Assembly (NCBI GenBank): GCA_964405335.1
Contig: CAYONP010000093.1
Coordinates: forward strand, 1-21,840
DNA length: 21,840 nt
From: CAYONP01 sp964405335
GTDB taxonomy: Bacteria > Armatimonadota > UBA10988
Direction: 5' to 3'
The notes beneath the pieces were generated by a model, which had not been told where the DNA came from, ran no database searches, and saw only the letters and a program-made list of their open reading frames with translations. Position numbers and translations under genes: made by a program. Of the stretch, positions 12,576 through 21,667 are shown in pieces; positions within the stretch are counted from its first letter, which is position 1; each line of letters begins with the position of its first letter.

Positions 12576-15500
12576 ATGGCCGACGCACGTCTGAACCTCA
12601 CCTCGCTGCGCGCGCCCGGCGCGTTCGGCGGTTTCGTCAATCCGCGGCTGAGCCGGCGCAGCCTGCTCGGGCTGAGCGGCGCGGCGGTCGCCTCGACCAG
12701 CGCGCTGGGGCGCACCTGGCAGGCAGGCTTCGGCCTCCGGCGCGACGGCCGGGCGGCCGAGCTGTGTCTCGGCCCGCGGGTCGCCTGGCGGATCGACCCC
12801 GCCGCCTACGACGGCCGCGCCAACCTGGTGATCGACGAATCGGCCGAGCGGATCGTGCTCCAGTTGACCGACGCCCGCTGGCCCGGCTGCGAGCTGCCCG
12901 CCGACCTGACCTGCGAGCTGCTCCGCCAACCCGGCGGCTGGATGGCGCGGGTGACGCTGCCCGGCGGCTTCACCGCCGAAGGCCGGGCCGAGCCCTGGCT
13001 GGCCGGCGACGCGCCGCTGCGCGGGCGGGCCGACCTGAGCGGCCGGGTCTGCCGGCTGGGCAGCGGCGAGCTGCGACTGACCGGCCCGGCCGAGGCGCGG
13101 CTCGACGGTGACGGCAGCCTGAGCCTGCGCGGCGACGGGCTGGTGGCCCTCAGCTTGCCCGGCGCCGAGCTGACCGCCGACGGTCTGGCGCTGAGCGTGG
13201 CGGGCGACGACGCGCCCAGCCTGTTCGAGTCGCCGCCGGCGCGGCGGACGGCGATGGCCATCCTGCGCGGCGAGCGGGCCTGGTCGGTCGAGCCCGAAGT
13301 GCGCGGCCACGCCTGGCGCCTCTGCTGTGGTGCGGCGAGCTTCGACAGCGCGCTGATCGAGACCGCCGCCGGCCGCGCGGCGGTGGTCTTCGAGGGCGAC
13401 GGCGAGCCGGTCGAGTTTCGGCCCGACGGGGTTCGCGGCGAGGCCGACGAGTTTGCGCTACTGCTCCGCCGGCCGCGTTACGCCGCGTCGTTCAACCGCC
13501 GTGAGACTCATGCGGCGCTGACCGCGGCGGTCGACACGGCGCCGGTCTGGCTGACCGTCGGCGGCTGCAGCCTCGAGGTGGCGGGGCTCGATGCCTGCCC
13601 GTTCGAGGCCGTCACGCGGGGCGGGGTGACCGAGACGCTGAGCTGCGAGACGGCGCTGCTGACGGTCAGTGCGCCGCTGAGCGGGGCACTGGCCGAGGCC
13701 AGCCTGCCGGGCGGCGAGCGGATCCGGTTCGTTGAGGATCGCGAGCCGAGCGAGGGCCATCAGCTCCGGCTGGCGGCGGCGCCGGTGGCCGCGGGCAACG
13801 CCCTGCCGCCGCTGATCCGGCGGGGAGACCAGATCCCCGGGCCGCTGCTCGAGCGCGTGCCGAACCTCAACCTGTTCGGCCTGACGCTGACCGTGACCCG
13901 GCCCGAGGACATGCTCCGGCTGCGCTTCAGCTTCCACAACCTGAGTTTTCGTAACCAGCCGAACCGGCACGTGGCGCGGCAGACGAGCGGTCAGGCGGCC
14001 TATGTGGTGGTTCACTTCCCGCCGCAGCACCTGGCCGAGGAGGCGTTTCCCGAGCCGCCCTATACGGCACCGCAGAAGGCGCCGCCGGTCAGCGCGCTGT
14101 TCGCCGGCGAGAGCCGGTTGGCGTTCTTCATCCCGAACAACATCGACACCATCCCATGGACGCTGGCCGCGCTGCTCGACTGGAAGAACTGGAAGCCGGC
14201 CCTGGCCGGCACCGCCCGGCCGCCCGATCCGCCGCGGCGGATCAGCCGCACGCACCTGCAGCCGGGTGGCGTGCAACGGGTTCCGTTGGACAGTATCGAG
14301 ATCGGGCCGGCGCAGGACTTCAGCCTGGCCGCGCGCGGGGCGGTGACGCGGCAGGAGCTGACCCAGCTCGACCCCGACCTGCTGCGGCGCGCCCAGCGCC
14401 GCCGGCCGGGCGGCCGGCTGGGGAAAGTCGACGGCGGCCTGACGGTGTTTCAGCCGGCCGACGTGTCGGTGGTCGAGGTCGACCCGGGCATCCTGCAGAT
14501 CATCCCCAGAATCGGCGAGCCGACGCCGACCACCACGGCGCTCGAGCTGCCCTATCGGCTGATGATCTCACCGAACAGCAGCGCCGGCTGGGCCCACGCG
14601 CTCGACCCGGTGACGCTCAGCGGACGGACCGAGCTGTGGCACACCCGTCTCGGCGTGCTGACCGACCAGGGGACGGTGAACGAGGGTTCGCACTGGCTCA
14701 AGACGATCCGCTGCATCTGGTCGCCCGACTACATCGAGCCGGGTATCGGCACGCAGTTCAACTGGCCGCCGCCGCCGTTCGAGATGTCGCTCGACCCCGA
14801 CTGGCGGCACCAGTTGGTGCGGCTGACCGCCGACTACACCATCCAGGGCTACAAGCCGCTGCCGGTGCCGACGCATCGCCTGATGTTGACCGGCCTGGGC
14901 GGCTGGCTGACCTGCCGCGGAGTGTGGGACCCGCCGTTCGACAAGTCGCCGGAGCTCAACGTCTCGGAGTGGAAGCACGAGACGATGATGGGCCGCGACC
15001 AGTTCGTCAAGATCGTCGAGGAGGGCTTCCTCTTCCCCTTCGGCCACCGCTGCATCAAGACCACCATCACCGAGCGCAAGGTCGTCTCGCGCCAGGGCTA
15101 CGCCTCGGTCGCCTACCTGCGCAAGCGGATGTTCTTGACGGTCAAGGAGCCGGTCAAGAGCTATCCCGCCTCGCAGATGCCGTTCAATGGTCGCGACTTG
15201 CCGTTCCGCACGGTCGAGTTCGTGACCGTCAACACGCCCGACCTCGATTACCCCGTGCCGCCGGCGCAGACGCTGATCGGCCAGGGCGACAACTGCTTCT
15301 GGCCGACCATCAGCAGCCAGGACTTCCTCTTCCTGTGCGTCGGCGAGGACTGGGACGGTGAGCGGATCGAGTTCGCCTGCCCCTGCGTTTGGGTGGTCGG
15401 CGGCGTGGCCATCAACAACGCTCAGATGAAGCAACTGGTCACCGCCTATGAGGCGCAGGGCAACCTGAACCGCCGGCGGCGCAGCCTGAACGGCCAGCAG

Positions 15501-17234
15501 GTCGCGCTGGCGCCGTCGAACGAGCCCGGCGACGCGGTGCTCGGGGTCGTGACGGTGACCCTCGGCGCCGGCACGCCGGCCAACGAGCTGCCCGGCAAGA
15601 CGCCCGAGTTCTGGCCGCGGATGATCGCCTGCGCGGTGCAGCACGAGGGGGTCAAGCACCTGCTCGGCGCCGGCGGCGGGTCGACCACGGTCGACCTGAA
15701 GTACTTCCCCGGCTACCTCACCAACGGGTTCAAGACCAACGATCCCAACGACGTTTTCTGCGACCTGGCCGGCGGCGCAACGGCCAAGCAGGTCAACCTG
15801 CCGGGGCAGAAGACGGGTGTCGCCACGCCGGGCGTGGCGGTCAGCGGCATGGCGCGGAAGCACGGCCCGATCGGCGGCAATCCGCAGCAGCTCGACCAGG
15901 GCAACTTCAACCCGCTCGAGTTTCTCGGCGATGGGGTCAAGCTGCTCGGCGGGATCAGCCTGGCCGACATCATCCAGTCTATCTTCGACGGCGGTAATCA
16001 GGTGCCCGGCCTGACCTACGGGTTCGAGTACGGCAACCCGGCCGAACCGAACACCCCGACCGGGGTCAAGGCGCAGTACACCTGGGAGCCCGAGCTGCAG
16101 AACGGCCCCGGCGGGCTCGACCTGTTCGACACCCGCAACGGCCAGGCGACGCTCAAGCTGGTTGCCTCGGTGCGGCAGTCGTTCGAGCCGGGCGCCGAGC
16201 CCGAGGTGCTGATCGAGGGCGAGCTGAAGAAGTTCCAGCTCAACCTCCTCCGCGGCCTGTTCGACATGTGCGAGGTGTTGTTCACGAGCTTCACCTTCTC
16301 GGGTGGGACGGGGCGTGACTTCGACAGCGATCCGCGGATCGAGGACATTGTCTTCGTCGGCCCGCTGGCGTTCATGGAGAAGCTGCTCGCGATCGTCGGG
16401 CCGATGTTCGCCGGTGACAATCAGGGCGGCGGGGGCGGCGGCGGGGGTGGGGGAGGGGGCGGCAGCGATCCGGGCTTCTCGCTGACGCCGATTCTCGATA
16501 TCGACCCGGTGCACATCGCCGCCGGGGCGTCACTCGGCCTGCCGTTGATCACCGCCGGTGTGTTCGCCATCCAGAACATCAAGGTCACGGCGTTCATCGA
16601 CATTCCGTTCACCGGCAACCCGGTCGCCTTCCACTTCCGCTTCTGTGAGCGCGAGGCGCCGTTCCTCTTGAGCGTGCTGATCTTCGGTGGTGGCGGCTTC
16701 TTCGGCATGGTCGTCGACACTGAAGGGGTGCAGGAGATCGAGGCCTCGTTCGAGTTCGGCGCGACCTATGCGCTCAACCTCGGCGTGGCCGCCGGCTCGG
16801 TCCACGCCATGGCCGGGGTCTACTTCAAGTGGGAGAGCGACGAGTGCACGCTGACCGGCTACCTGCGGATCGGCGGTAGCCTGAACATCCTCGGGTTGAT
16901 CAGCGTGTCGTGCGAATTCAGCATGTCGCTGACCTACAAGAGCGCCGGCAACCAGGTCTGGGGGCAGGCCTCGCTGACGGTGACCATCGAGATCCTGTTC
17001 TTCTCGACCAGCGTGAGCATGTCGGTCGAGAAGCAGTTCGCCGGCGAGCAGGCGGCCTGGCTGCCGCCGGCCGAGCGGGCGCGGCTCTATGCCCACCAGC
17101 CCGGCCTGCCGCGGCTGGGTGAGCATGGCGCGCGCGACGGCGTGGCGCTGGCCCAGGGCACGGCCACGACGCTGATCGAGGACGTCATGACCCGGCCGCA
17201 GTGGGATGCCTACTGCGACAAGTTCGCGGCCTGA
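12576..17234 (+). CDS. Giant β-rich protein (1552 aa) with Tat-like leader and poly-Gly hinge
   Basis: I do not recognise an established family. Residues 1-46 look like a twin-arginine leader (S-R-R-S-L-L at 26-31, then GLSGAAVASTSALG) on a longer than usual N-region. Residues about 50-420 are β-rich with repeating short Leu/Ala/Gly strands. Residues about 425-1280 are a mixed region with many aromatic and Pro residues (NLFGLTLTVTRPEDMLRLRF near 432-451; F-A-C-P-C-V-W near 932). Thirteen consecutive glycines (1284-1296) separate a C-terminal block (about 1300-1490) of alternating hydrophobic and small residues (TLTGYLRIGGSLNILGLISV; SLTVTIEILFFSTSVSMSVE) that looks like long amphipathic β-strands. 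A polar tail ends W-D-A-Y-C-D-K-F-A-A. ATG 12576 has GGAGGGGAGG upstream. The next gene starts 10 nt after the stop, and the pair probably acts as one module. Structural, surface or toxin-like roles are all open. Confidence 0.75.
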   Translation: MADARLNLTSLRAPGAFGGFVNPRLSRRSLLGLSGAAVASTSALGRTWQAGFGLRRDGRAAELCLGPRVAWRIDPAAYDGRANLVIDESAERIVLQLTDARWPGCELPADLTCELLRQPGGWMARVTLPGGFTAEGRAEPWLAGDAPLRGRADLSGRVCRLGSGELRLTGPAEARLDGDGSLSLRGDGLVALSLPGAELTADGLALSVAGDDAPSLFESPPARRTAMAILRGERAWSVEPEVRGHAWRLCCGAASFDSALIETAAGRAAVVFEGDGEPVEFRPDGVRGEADEFALLLRRPRYAASFNRRETHAALTAAVDTAPVWLTVGGCSLEVAGLDACPFEAVTRGGVTETLSCETALLTVSAPLSGALAEASLPGGERIRFVEDREPSEGHQLRLAAAPVAAGNALPPLIRRGDQIPGPLLERVPNLNLFGLTLTVTRPEDMLRLRFSFHNLSFRNQPNRHVARQTSGQAAYVVVHFPPQHLAEEAFPEPPYTAPQKAPPVSALFAGESRLAFFIPNNIDTIPWTLAALLDWKNWKPALAGTARPPDPPRRISRTHLQPGGVQRVPLDSIEIGPAQDFSLAARGAVTRQELTQLDPDLLRRAQRRRPGGRLGKVDGGLTVFQPADVSVVEVDPGILQIIPRIGEPTPTTTALELPYRLMISPNSSAGWAHALDPVTLSGRTELWHTRLGVLTDQGTVNEGSHWLKTIRCIWSPDYIEPGIGTQFNWPPPPFEMSLDPDWRHQLVRLTADYTIQGYKPLPVPTHRLMLTGLGGWLTCRGVWDPPFDKSPELNVSEWKHETMMGRDQFVKIVEEGFLFPFGHRCIKTTITERKVVSRQGYASVAYLRKRMFLTVKEPVKSYPASQMPFNGRDLPFRTVEFVTVNTPDLDYPVPPAQTLIGQGDNCFWPTISSQDFLFLCVGEDWDGERIEFACPCVWVVGGVAINNAQMKQLVTAYEAQGNLNRRRRSLNGQQVALAPSNEPGDAVLGVVTVTLGAGTPANELPGKTPEFWPRMIACAVQHEGVKHLLGAGGGSTTVDLKYFPGYLTNGFKTNDPNDVFCDLAGGATAKQVNLPGQKTGVATPGVAVSGMARKHGPIGGNPQQLDQGNFNPLEFLGDGVKLLGGISLADIIQSIFDGGNQVPGLTYGFEYGNPAEPNTPTGVKAQYTWEPELQNGPGGLDLFDTRNGQATLKLVASVRQSFEPGAEPEVLIEGELKKFQLNLLRGLFDMCEVLFTSFTFSGGTGRDFDSDPRIEDIVFVGPLAFMEKLLAIVGPMFAGDNQGGGGGGGGGGGGGSDPGFSLTPILDIDPVHIAAGASLGLPLITAGVFAIQNIKVTAFIDIPFTGNPVAFHFRFCEREAPFLLSVLIFGGGGFFGMVVDTEGVQEIEASFEFGATYALNLGVAAGSVHAMAGVYFKWESDECTLTGYLRIGGSLNILGLISVSCEFSMSLTYKSAGNQVWGQASLTVTIEILFFSTSVSMSVEKQFAGEQAAWLPPAERARLYAHQPGLPRLGEHGARDGVALAQGTATTLIEDVMTRPQWDAYCDKFAA
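16425..16463 (+). repeat. G-rich tract encoding 13 glycines
   Basis: Thirteen Gly codons made of GGC, GGG, GGT and GGA, including several G5 runs on the plus strand. The frame is intact. The tract could form G-quadruplexes and is prone to slippage or sequencing error. Confidence 0.9.
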
Positions 17235-17244
17235 GGAGCGTATC

Positions 17245-20200
17245 ATGGCGGGACCCTACACCCAGCAGATCCTGTGGACCGCGCTGCCGGCCGGCGTGCA
17301 GGACGGACGGCTCAAAACCACCGTCTTCGTCAGCCCGCGGCTGTTCAGCAACCAGGCCGCGCCGCAACTGAGCAACTGGCCCGACTGGGCCAACTGGCCC
17401 GACGCCGCCGATCAGGTCCGGTTCGAGGTCCACATCGGCGGGCAGCAGATCCCGAACGGGCAGCTCACCTGGCTCGAACACCCGGACCCCGCGTTCTGGC
17501 CGGAGATCATCCCGGGCAGCGTCCGCATCACACCCTACAGCTACCCGAACCTGGAGGCGCAGCCGGTCTGGTCGTATCCGGTGATGAACGTGGTCAAGCA
17601 GGTGACCGACCTCTACGTCAAGGTCGGCACCACTTCGCCCGAGGACCATCCCGTGGTCAGCAGCCCGCTCTTCGCGCCGCTCGAACCGCTCCACTACCAC
17701 GACAAGACCGGCGGCACCATCAACTCGTTCCAGAACCAGATGAAGGAGCGCCAACGCAAGGCCATTCCGCCGGCGCCGCCCAATCCGATGGTCGACTTCG
17801 CGCTGGTCAAGGTCTTCTTCCAACCGAAGAACAACGTCCCGGTGGTGATCCAGCAGCCCGACTTCGACTTTCACCAGGCGGTCTCGGCGCTCGGCGGCCA
17901 CCCGCGCCTGCTGCGCCGCTGCGGCCTGGCGATCGACCTGCTGCTGCCGATCGGCCCGGGCGATGTCCCGGCCAACGGCAGCCTGCGAGTCATCCCCACC
18001 TGGAACCCGGCCGTGCCGACCAAGGACCAGTCGCCGGCCACGCAGTACGAGCTCGCCAATCACCCCGACGGCACCGGCGAGGTCGTCTTCTGCGCCCGCC
18101 CGAAGGGTGGCGGCGTGCCGGCCAAGCTCGGCTTCCTCAGCCTCAGCGGGCAGAACTATGACGTGCTGCAGTTCGATCCCGACGGCGCGGCGATCAAGCT
18201 CACCGGCCTGGCCGAGACGCGGCACCTGGCCGTCTCAAAGCCGACCGAGCTGCCGTCGCAGAAGCCGCTGACCGTGCCCAGTCTGCGCAGCGCCGGCCTG
18301 CAGGTGGTGCGCACCGGGCTGTCGGTCGACCTGGTCAACTCGTTCGCCGACATGAAGACGCTCGACACGCAAGCGCAGGCCAACGACCCGGACGTCTACC
18401 TCGAAGACCTGACCCGCGGCTATGTGCTGGACATCTGGGACGACGAGGCCGGCCGCTGGTTCTCGCTCTGCCGCCGCATCGCGACCTACTCGGTTCAGGC
18501 TGGGGCGCAGCAGTTCGTCGAGCCCGACGACGAGGGCTTCGTTTCGATTGGCGCGACCAGCGCGCCGAACGGTGGCTTCGATCTGTTCGTCCACGAGGTG
18601 CTCTTCCGCTGGGGCGGCTGGAGCCTGGTGGCCGAACGGCCGGGCAAGACCTACGCGCCCGACGAGACGCTGATGGACCCGGCCAACGAGCCGATCGCAC
18701 CGCTGCGCCTGCTGTCTCACTTCGAGGTGCCGAACGGCTCGCTGCCGAGGCTGCGCTTCGGCCGCCGTTACCGAATGCGGGCCCGCCTGGTCGATCTGGC
18801 CGGCAACCGGCTGGCGCTCGACCCGCAGGGCGGCACCGCCGGCGCCACGGCGCTGGTCACCTATCGCCGCTACGAGCCGATCAACTACCCGACCGTGGTG
18901 CCGCGGCACGCGCTGGATGATCGCCCGGCCGAGAAGGTCGATCACCTGGTCATCCGCAGCAACTACAACGAGACGGCGGCCAACTACGCCGGGCAGTACG
19001 GTCTTCACCCCGACGCCGAGCGGCACATCGTCCCGCCGCGGGTAGCGCCCGATTTCGCCGAGACGCACGGCATGTTGGACGGCCCGACGGTGGGCCTGAG
19101 CAAGCTGGCCTATGACCTGATCCGCAGCTACCAGAGCGACCTGCCGGTCTACGCGGACGACAACCAGATTAAGATGAGCTACCTGGCCGACCCGTTGTGC
19201 CGCGCCGCGACCTGGCGCGACCTGCCGGGCAGCAAGGGGGCCAACATCTTCGTCAGCTTCGAGAACGGTGACCAGCAGTGGCCCGGGGCGCAGCCGTTCC
19301 GCGTGGTCATCACCGAAGGGCTGCACGACGAGCCGAAGTGGGATGCGACCAACCGCACGCTGACGGTCAACCTCGAGAAGTCCGAGATCCGCACCATCCG
19401 GCTCAGCTCACGCCCCGAAGCGGGCGACCTGGACAAGCTCGGCGTGTGGGAGATGATCCGCGCCGGCGGCGGCAACGGGCTGAAGAACACCGTCGCCGAG
19501 GGCCGGCACTGGATGGTCACCCCGTTCCGCCGCCTGACCCTGGTTCACGCGGTGCAGCAGCCGCTCGAGCCGACTACGCTGTACAAGGCCGACTCGGGCC
19601 GCGCCATCGGTGAGACCGGGACGACCATCCGCGGCCAGTTCGTCAACCACAGCAAGAGCACGCGCAAGATCGACCTGCGCGCCGACTGGACCGAGCCGAT
19701 CGACGACCTGAGCAAGCCGATGTGGGAGACCATCCCCGGCACGGCCCATGTCCACGAGCAGAGCATCGACTATCCCAAGGACCTCGAGGCCAAGATGGTC
19801 CACACGCCGTTCCTCGCCTATCAGGAGTTCGGCGACACGAAGTACCGGGCGATCGACTACCACGCCGTGGCGACGACCCGCTTCCGCGAGTATCTGCCCA
19901 TCACCGACGCCGATATCGAGGCGGGCATCAAGCCGATCACCCGCGCCGGCGATCCGACCACCATCGAAGTGCTCTCGTCGGCCCGGCCGGCGGCGCCCGA
20001 GGTGGTCTACGTCATTCCGGCCTGGCGCTGGGACGACCCGCAGACCGAGCGCGGCGGCGCGACCATCCGCCACACCCGGCACGGCGGCGGGCTGCGCGTC
20101 TGGCTGCAGCGGCCCTGGTTCAGCTCGGGCGCCGGCGAGCTGCTCGGCGTGGTGCTCTATCCGGCGGGGGTGAACAACAACCCGAAAGAGCTGCACAACC

Positions 20201-20874
20201 GGACCACCTTCTGGGGCAACGATCCGGTCTGGGCGTCGACCGCGCTGCCGACCATGCGGCCGACCTACAACGACTTCGCGAACCCCGCCGCGCCGTTCGA
20301 GGACCAGTTGAGCATCGCTGAGCTGAGCCAGTACAAGGTCGGCGTGGCCGGCTTCGCGGTTGAGTACGACTCGACCCGCGAGCTGTGGTACTGCGACATC
20401 GAGTTCAAGCCGACCGGCAGCTACTGGCCGTTCGTCCGACTCTCGCTGGCGCGCTACCAGCCGAAGTCGATCAATCAGCAAGTCAAGCTCTCACCGCTGG
20501 TGCAGGCCGACTACGCGCAGCTCGCGCCCGATCGCACCGCGTCGGTCACGCCCGGCCGCGGCGGGTTCACCGTCGCCCTCTCGGGCCACGTCTACACCTC
20601 GTCGGCGATGGGCGACGGCGGCACCGAGGTCGAGGCGCAACTCGAGCACCTGGCCGGGCCCGACCAGGTCGACTGGGTGGTGCTCGGCAATCCGGTCGCC
20701 CTGCGCCGGCAGCGCGTGCGGGCCGGCGGCGCGCCGCTGTGGAGTGGCACCCTGCCCAACCAGGCCGCGCCGGGCGGCCACCCGCGGCGGGTGGTCGTCC
20801 GCGAGTTCGAGCGTCTGCCCTCGGACACCGGCCCGATGCGGCGCCTGATCTACGCCGACGCCATCGAGCTCTGA
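17245..20874 (+). CDS. Giant partner protein (1209 aa), unknown function
   Basis: No signal peptide or membrane segment is visible, so it is either cytoplasmic or exported with help. The sequence is rich in Trp, Tyr, Pro and Asp. Notable segments are TTVFVSPRLF (25-34), a VRITPYSYPNLEAQPVWSYP region near 93-112, DLFVHEVLFRWGGWSLVAER near 447-466, LRFGRRYRMRARLVDLAGN near 503-521 (an Ig/fibronectin-like strand pattern), YRRYEPINYP near 540, and late WP-rich segments such as FKPTGSYWPFVRLSLARYQP near 1054-1073. I associate this style with large uncharacterised proteins found in scattered bacteria but cannot name a family. ATG 17245 is chosen because GAGGAG, overlapping the upstream TGA, lies 6 nt before it. 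It follows the 1552-aa gene by 10 nt and ends before a strong hairpin. The pairing suggests the two products work together. Confidence 0.75.
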   Translation: MAGPYTQQILWTALPAGVQDGRLKTTVFVSPRLFSNQAAPQLSNWPDWANWPDAADQVRFEVHIGGQQIPNGQLTWLEHPDPAFWPEIIPGSVRITPYSYPNLEAQPVWSYPVMNVVKQVTDLYVKVGTTSPEDHPVVSSPLFAPLEPLHYHDKTGGTINSFQNQMKERQRKAIPPAPPNPMVDFALVKVFFQPKNNVPVVIQQPDFDFHQAVSALGGHPRLLRRCGLAIDLLLPIGPGDVPANGSLRVIPTWNPAVPTKDQSPATQYELANHPDGTGEVVFCARPKGGGVPAKLGFLSLSGQNYDVLQFDPDGAAIKLTGLAETRHLAVSKPTELPSQKPLTVPSLRSAGLQVVRTGLSVDLVNSFADMKTLDTQAQANDPDVYLEDLTRGYVLDIWDDEAGRWFSLCRRIATYSVQAGAQQFVEPDDEGFVSIGATSAPNGGFDLFVHEVLFRWGGWSLVAERPGKTYAPDETLMDPANEPIAPLRLLSHFEVPNGSLPRLRFGRRYRMRARLVDLAGNRLALDPQGGTAGATALVTYRRYEPINYPTVVPRHALDDRPAEKVDHLVIRSNYNETAANYAGQYGLHPDAERHIVPPRVAPDFAETHGMLDGPTVGLSKLAYDLIRSYQSDLPVYADDNQIKMSYLADPLCRAATWRDLPGSKGANIFVSFENGDQQWPGAQPFRVVITEGLHDEPKWDATNRTLTVNLEKSEIRTIRLSSRPEAGDLDKLGVWEMIRAGGGNGLKNTVAEGRHWMVTPFRRLTLVHAVQQPLEPTTLYKADSGRAIGETGTTIRGQFVNHSKSTRKIDLRADWTEPIDDLSKPMWETIPGTAHVHEQSIDYPKDLEAKMVHTPFLAYQEFGDTKYRAIDYHAVATTRFREYLPITDADIEAGIKPITRAGDPTTIEVLSSARPAAPEVVYVIPAWRWDDPQTERGGATIRHTRHGGGLRVWLQRPWFSSGAGELLGVVLYPAGVNNNPKELHNRTTFWGNDPVWASTALPTMRPTYNDFANPAAPFEDQLSIAELSQYKVGVAGFAVEYDSTRELWYCDIEFKPTGSYWPFVRLSLARYQPKSINQQVKLSPLVQADYAQLAPDRTASVTPGRGGFTVALSGHVYTSSAMGDGGTEVEAQLEHLAGPDQVDWVVLGNPVALRRQRVRAGGAPLWSGTLPNQAAPGGHPRRVVVREFERLPSDTGPMRRLIYADAIEL

Positions 20875-20895
20875 ACCCACCTCCATGTGACGCCT

Positions 20896-20919
20896 GTAGC
20901 GGCGCATCGCACTGCGCCG
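20896..20919 (+). repeat. Single GTAG-type REP element
   Basis: GTAG followed by CGGCGCA-TCGCAC-TGCGCCG, a perfect 7-bp stem with a 6-nt loop. It is related to the 83-bp tandem repeat at 21668 onwards (GTAGCGGCGC start). It lies 22 nt after the stop of the 1209-aa gene. Confidence 0.7.
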
Positions 20920-20968
20920 ATGGATGGCCTGTCGCGCCCGGCGTTGCACCCCCTCCGCCGGCGGCGGT

Positions 20969-20999
20969 GGGTCGCGGGCGGGGTGCCCGCCCGCGACCC
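20969..20999. terminator. Strong GC hairpin between convergent genes
   Basis: GGGTCGCGGGCGGG, loop GTG, CCCGCCCGCGACCC: a perfect 14-bp stem. It lies between the stop of the 1209-aa gene (20874) and the stop of the BlaI-type gene (21015), so it could end both transcripts. It has no T-run on either side, so it is not a classic intrinsic terminator. Confidence 0.55.
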
Positions 21000-21014
21000 T
21001 GGTTGCGACGCGGA

Positions 21015-21389
21015 CTACTTCTTGTCGAGCTGCTTGACCACTGCCTTGAGTTCGGCGATCTCGTCCTTGGTCAGCTCCGTGCGCCGGCCGATGAAGGCCA
21101 CGTACGGGGAGATGGTGCCGCCGAGGATATCGGCGGTGAACCGCTCCATGAGGTGGTTCAGCACGTGCTCGACCGACCGGACGACGCGGTAGTGGTAGAG
21201 ACCCTTCTCCTTCTGGCGCCACAGGACCCGCTTCTTGTGCAGCCGTTCGAGGAAGGTCTGCACGGTGGTCTTGGCATACCCCTTGGTCTCCTGGAAGTGG
21301 GCGAACGCCTGCGGCAGGGTGACCGGTTGGTTGGCCTCCACAAACCGCAGCACTTCCAGTTCCGCCTCGCTCACTCTCGGTTCAGCCAC
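21015..21389 (-). CDS. BlaI/MecI-family winged-helix transcriptional repressor
   Basis: The 124-aa protein has the BlaI/MecI layout. An N-terminal winged helix-turn-helix starts with VSEAELEVLRFVEANQPVTL (residues 6-25), with the recognition helix Y-A-K-T-T-V-Q-T-F-L-E-R-L (38-50) and wing KKRVLWRQKEKGLYHYRVV (52-70). A C-terminal helical dimerisation part follows (HVLNHLMERFTADILGG and LTKDEIAELKAVVKQLDKK). The family represses β-lactamase or other stress genes and is inactivated when a membrane BlaR1/MecR1 protease triggers its cleavage; no BlaR1 gene is seen here, though one could lie outside the window. GTG 21389 is chosen because AGGGA lies 7 nt upstream and the protein then has the usual length; an in-frame ATG at 21539 would add a non-homologous Arg-rich leader. 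Self-regulation is suggested by the inverted repeat near its promoter. Confidence 0.85.
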   Translation of the reverse strand: MAEPRVSEAELEVLRFVEANQPVTLPQAFAHFQETKGYAKTTVQTFLERLHKKRVLWRQKEKGLYHYRVVRSVEHVLNHLMERFTADILGGTISPYVAFIGRRTELTKDEIAELKAVVKQLDKK

Positions 21390-21429
21390 TGTCTGTTCCC
21401 TTCGCGCGCCGGCGCGTCGGCGCCGCGCG

Positions 21430-21452
21430 GACACTACATGCGTGTCATTGTA
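21430..21452 (-). promoter_or_regulatory. Candidate promoter and autoregulatory operator of the BlaI-type gene
   Basis: On the minus strand TACAAT (21452-21447) could be a -10 box, with only a weak -35 (TTCTAC) 17 nt upstream. Directly downstream lies GACAC-N7-GTGTC (21430-21446), and the segment also holds TACA and TGTA half-site-like words. BlaI-family operators are palindromes with TACA/TGTA cores, so a repressor site overlapping the transcription start is plausible. Confidence 0.35.
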
Positions 21453-21667
21453 CCCGCGACAGGACGCAGGTAGAAGGGGTGAGAGCCTAACAAAGTAGCG
21501 AAGTCGCCTCCCAGAAGCTATCGCGCCCCATACACCCACCCGGCCTCACTCCCATAATCCACCTTATGATAACTCCAGTGGGTCGGCCGGGAGCGCCCGC
21601 TCTGCCTCACCCCCGACCCCCGTCCCTCGGCGGAATGGGGGGTCATGGCCCTGCGCGCCTGCTTACC

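Noticed and set aside
14568..16514. Long open frame (648 codons) on the minus strand inside the 1552-aa gene
   Set aside because: It mirrors the plus-strand codons; its product is Arg/Ala/Val/Leu/His-rich without domain-like pattern and lacks a ribosome site. GC-rich genes routinely leave antisense frames open. The same holds for minus-strand frames at 5871-7382, 8822-9880, 17185-18225, 18235-19326 and 19408-20481.
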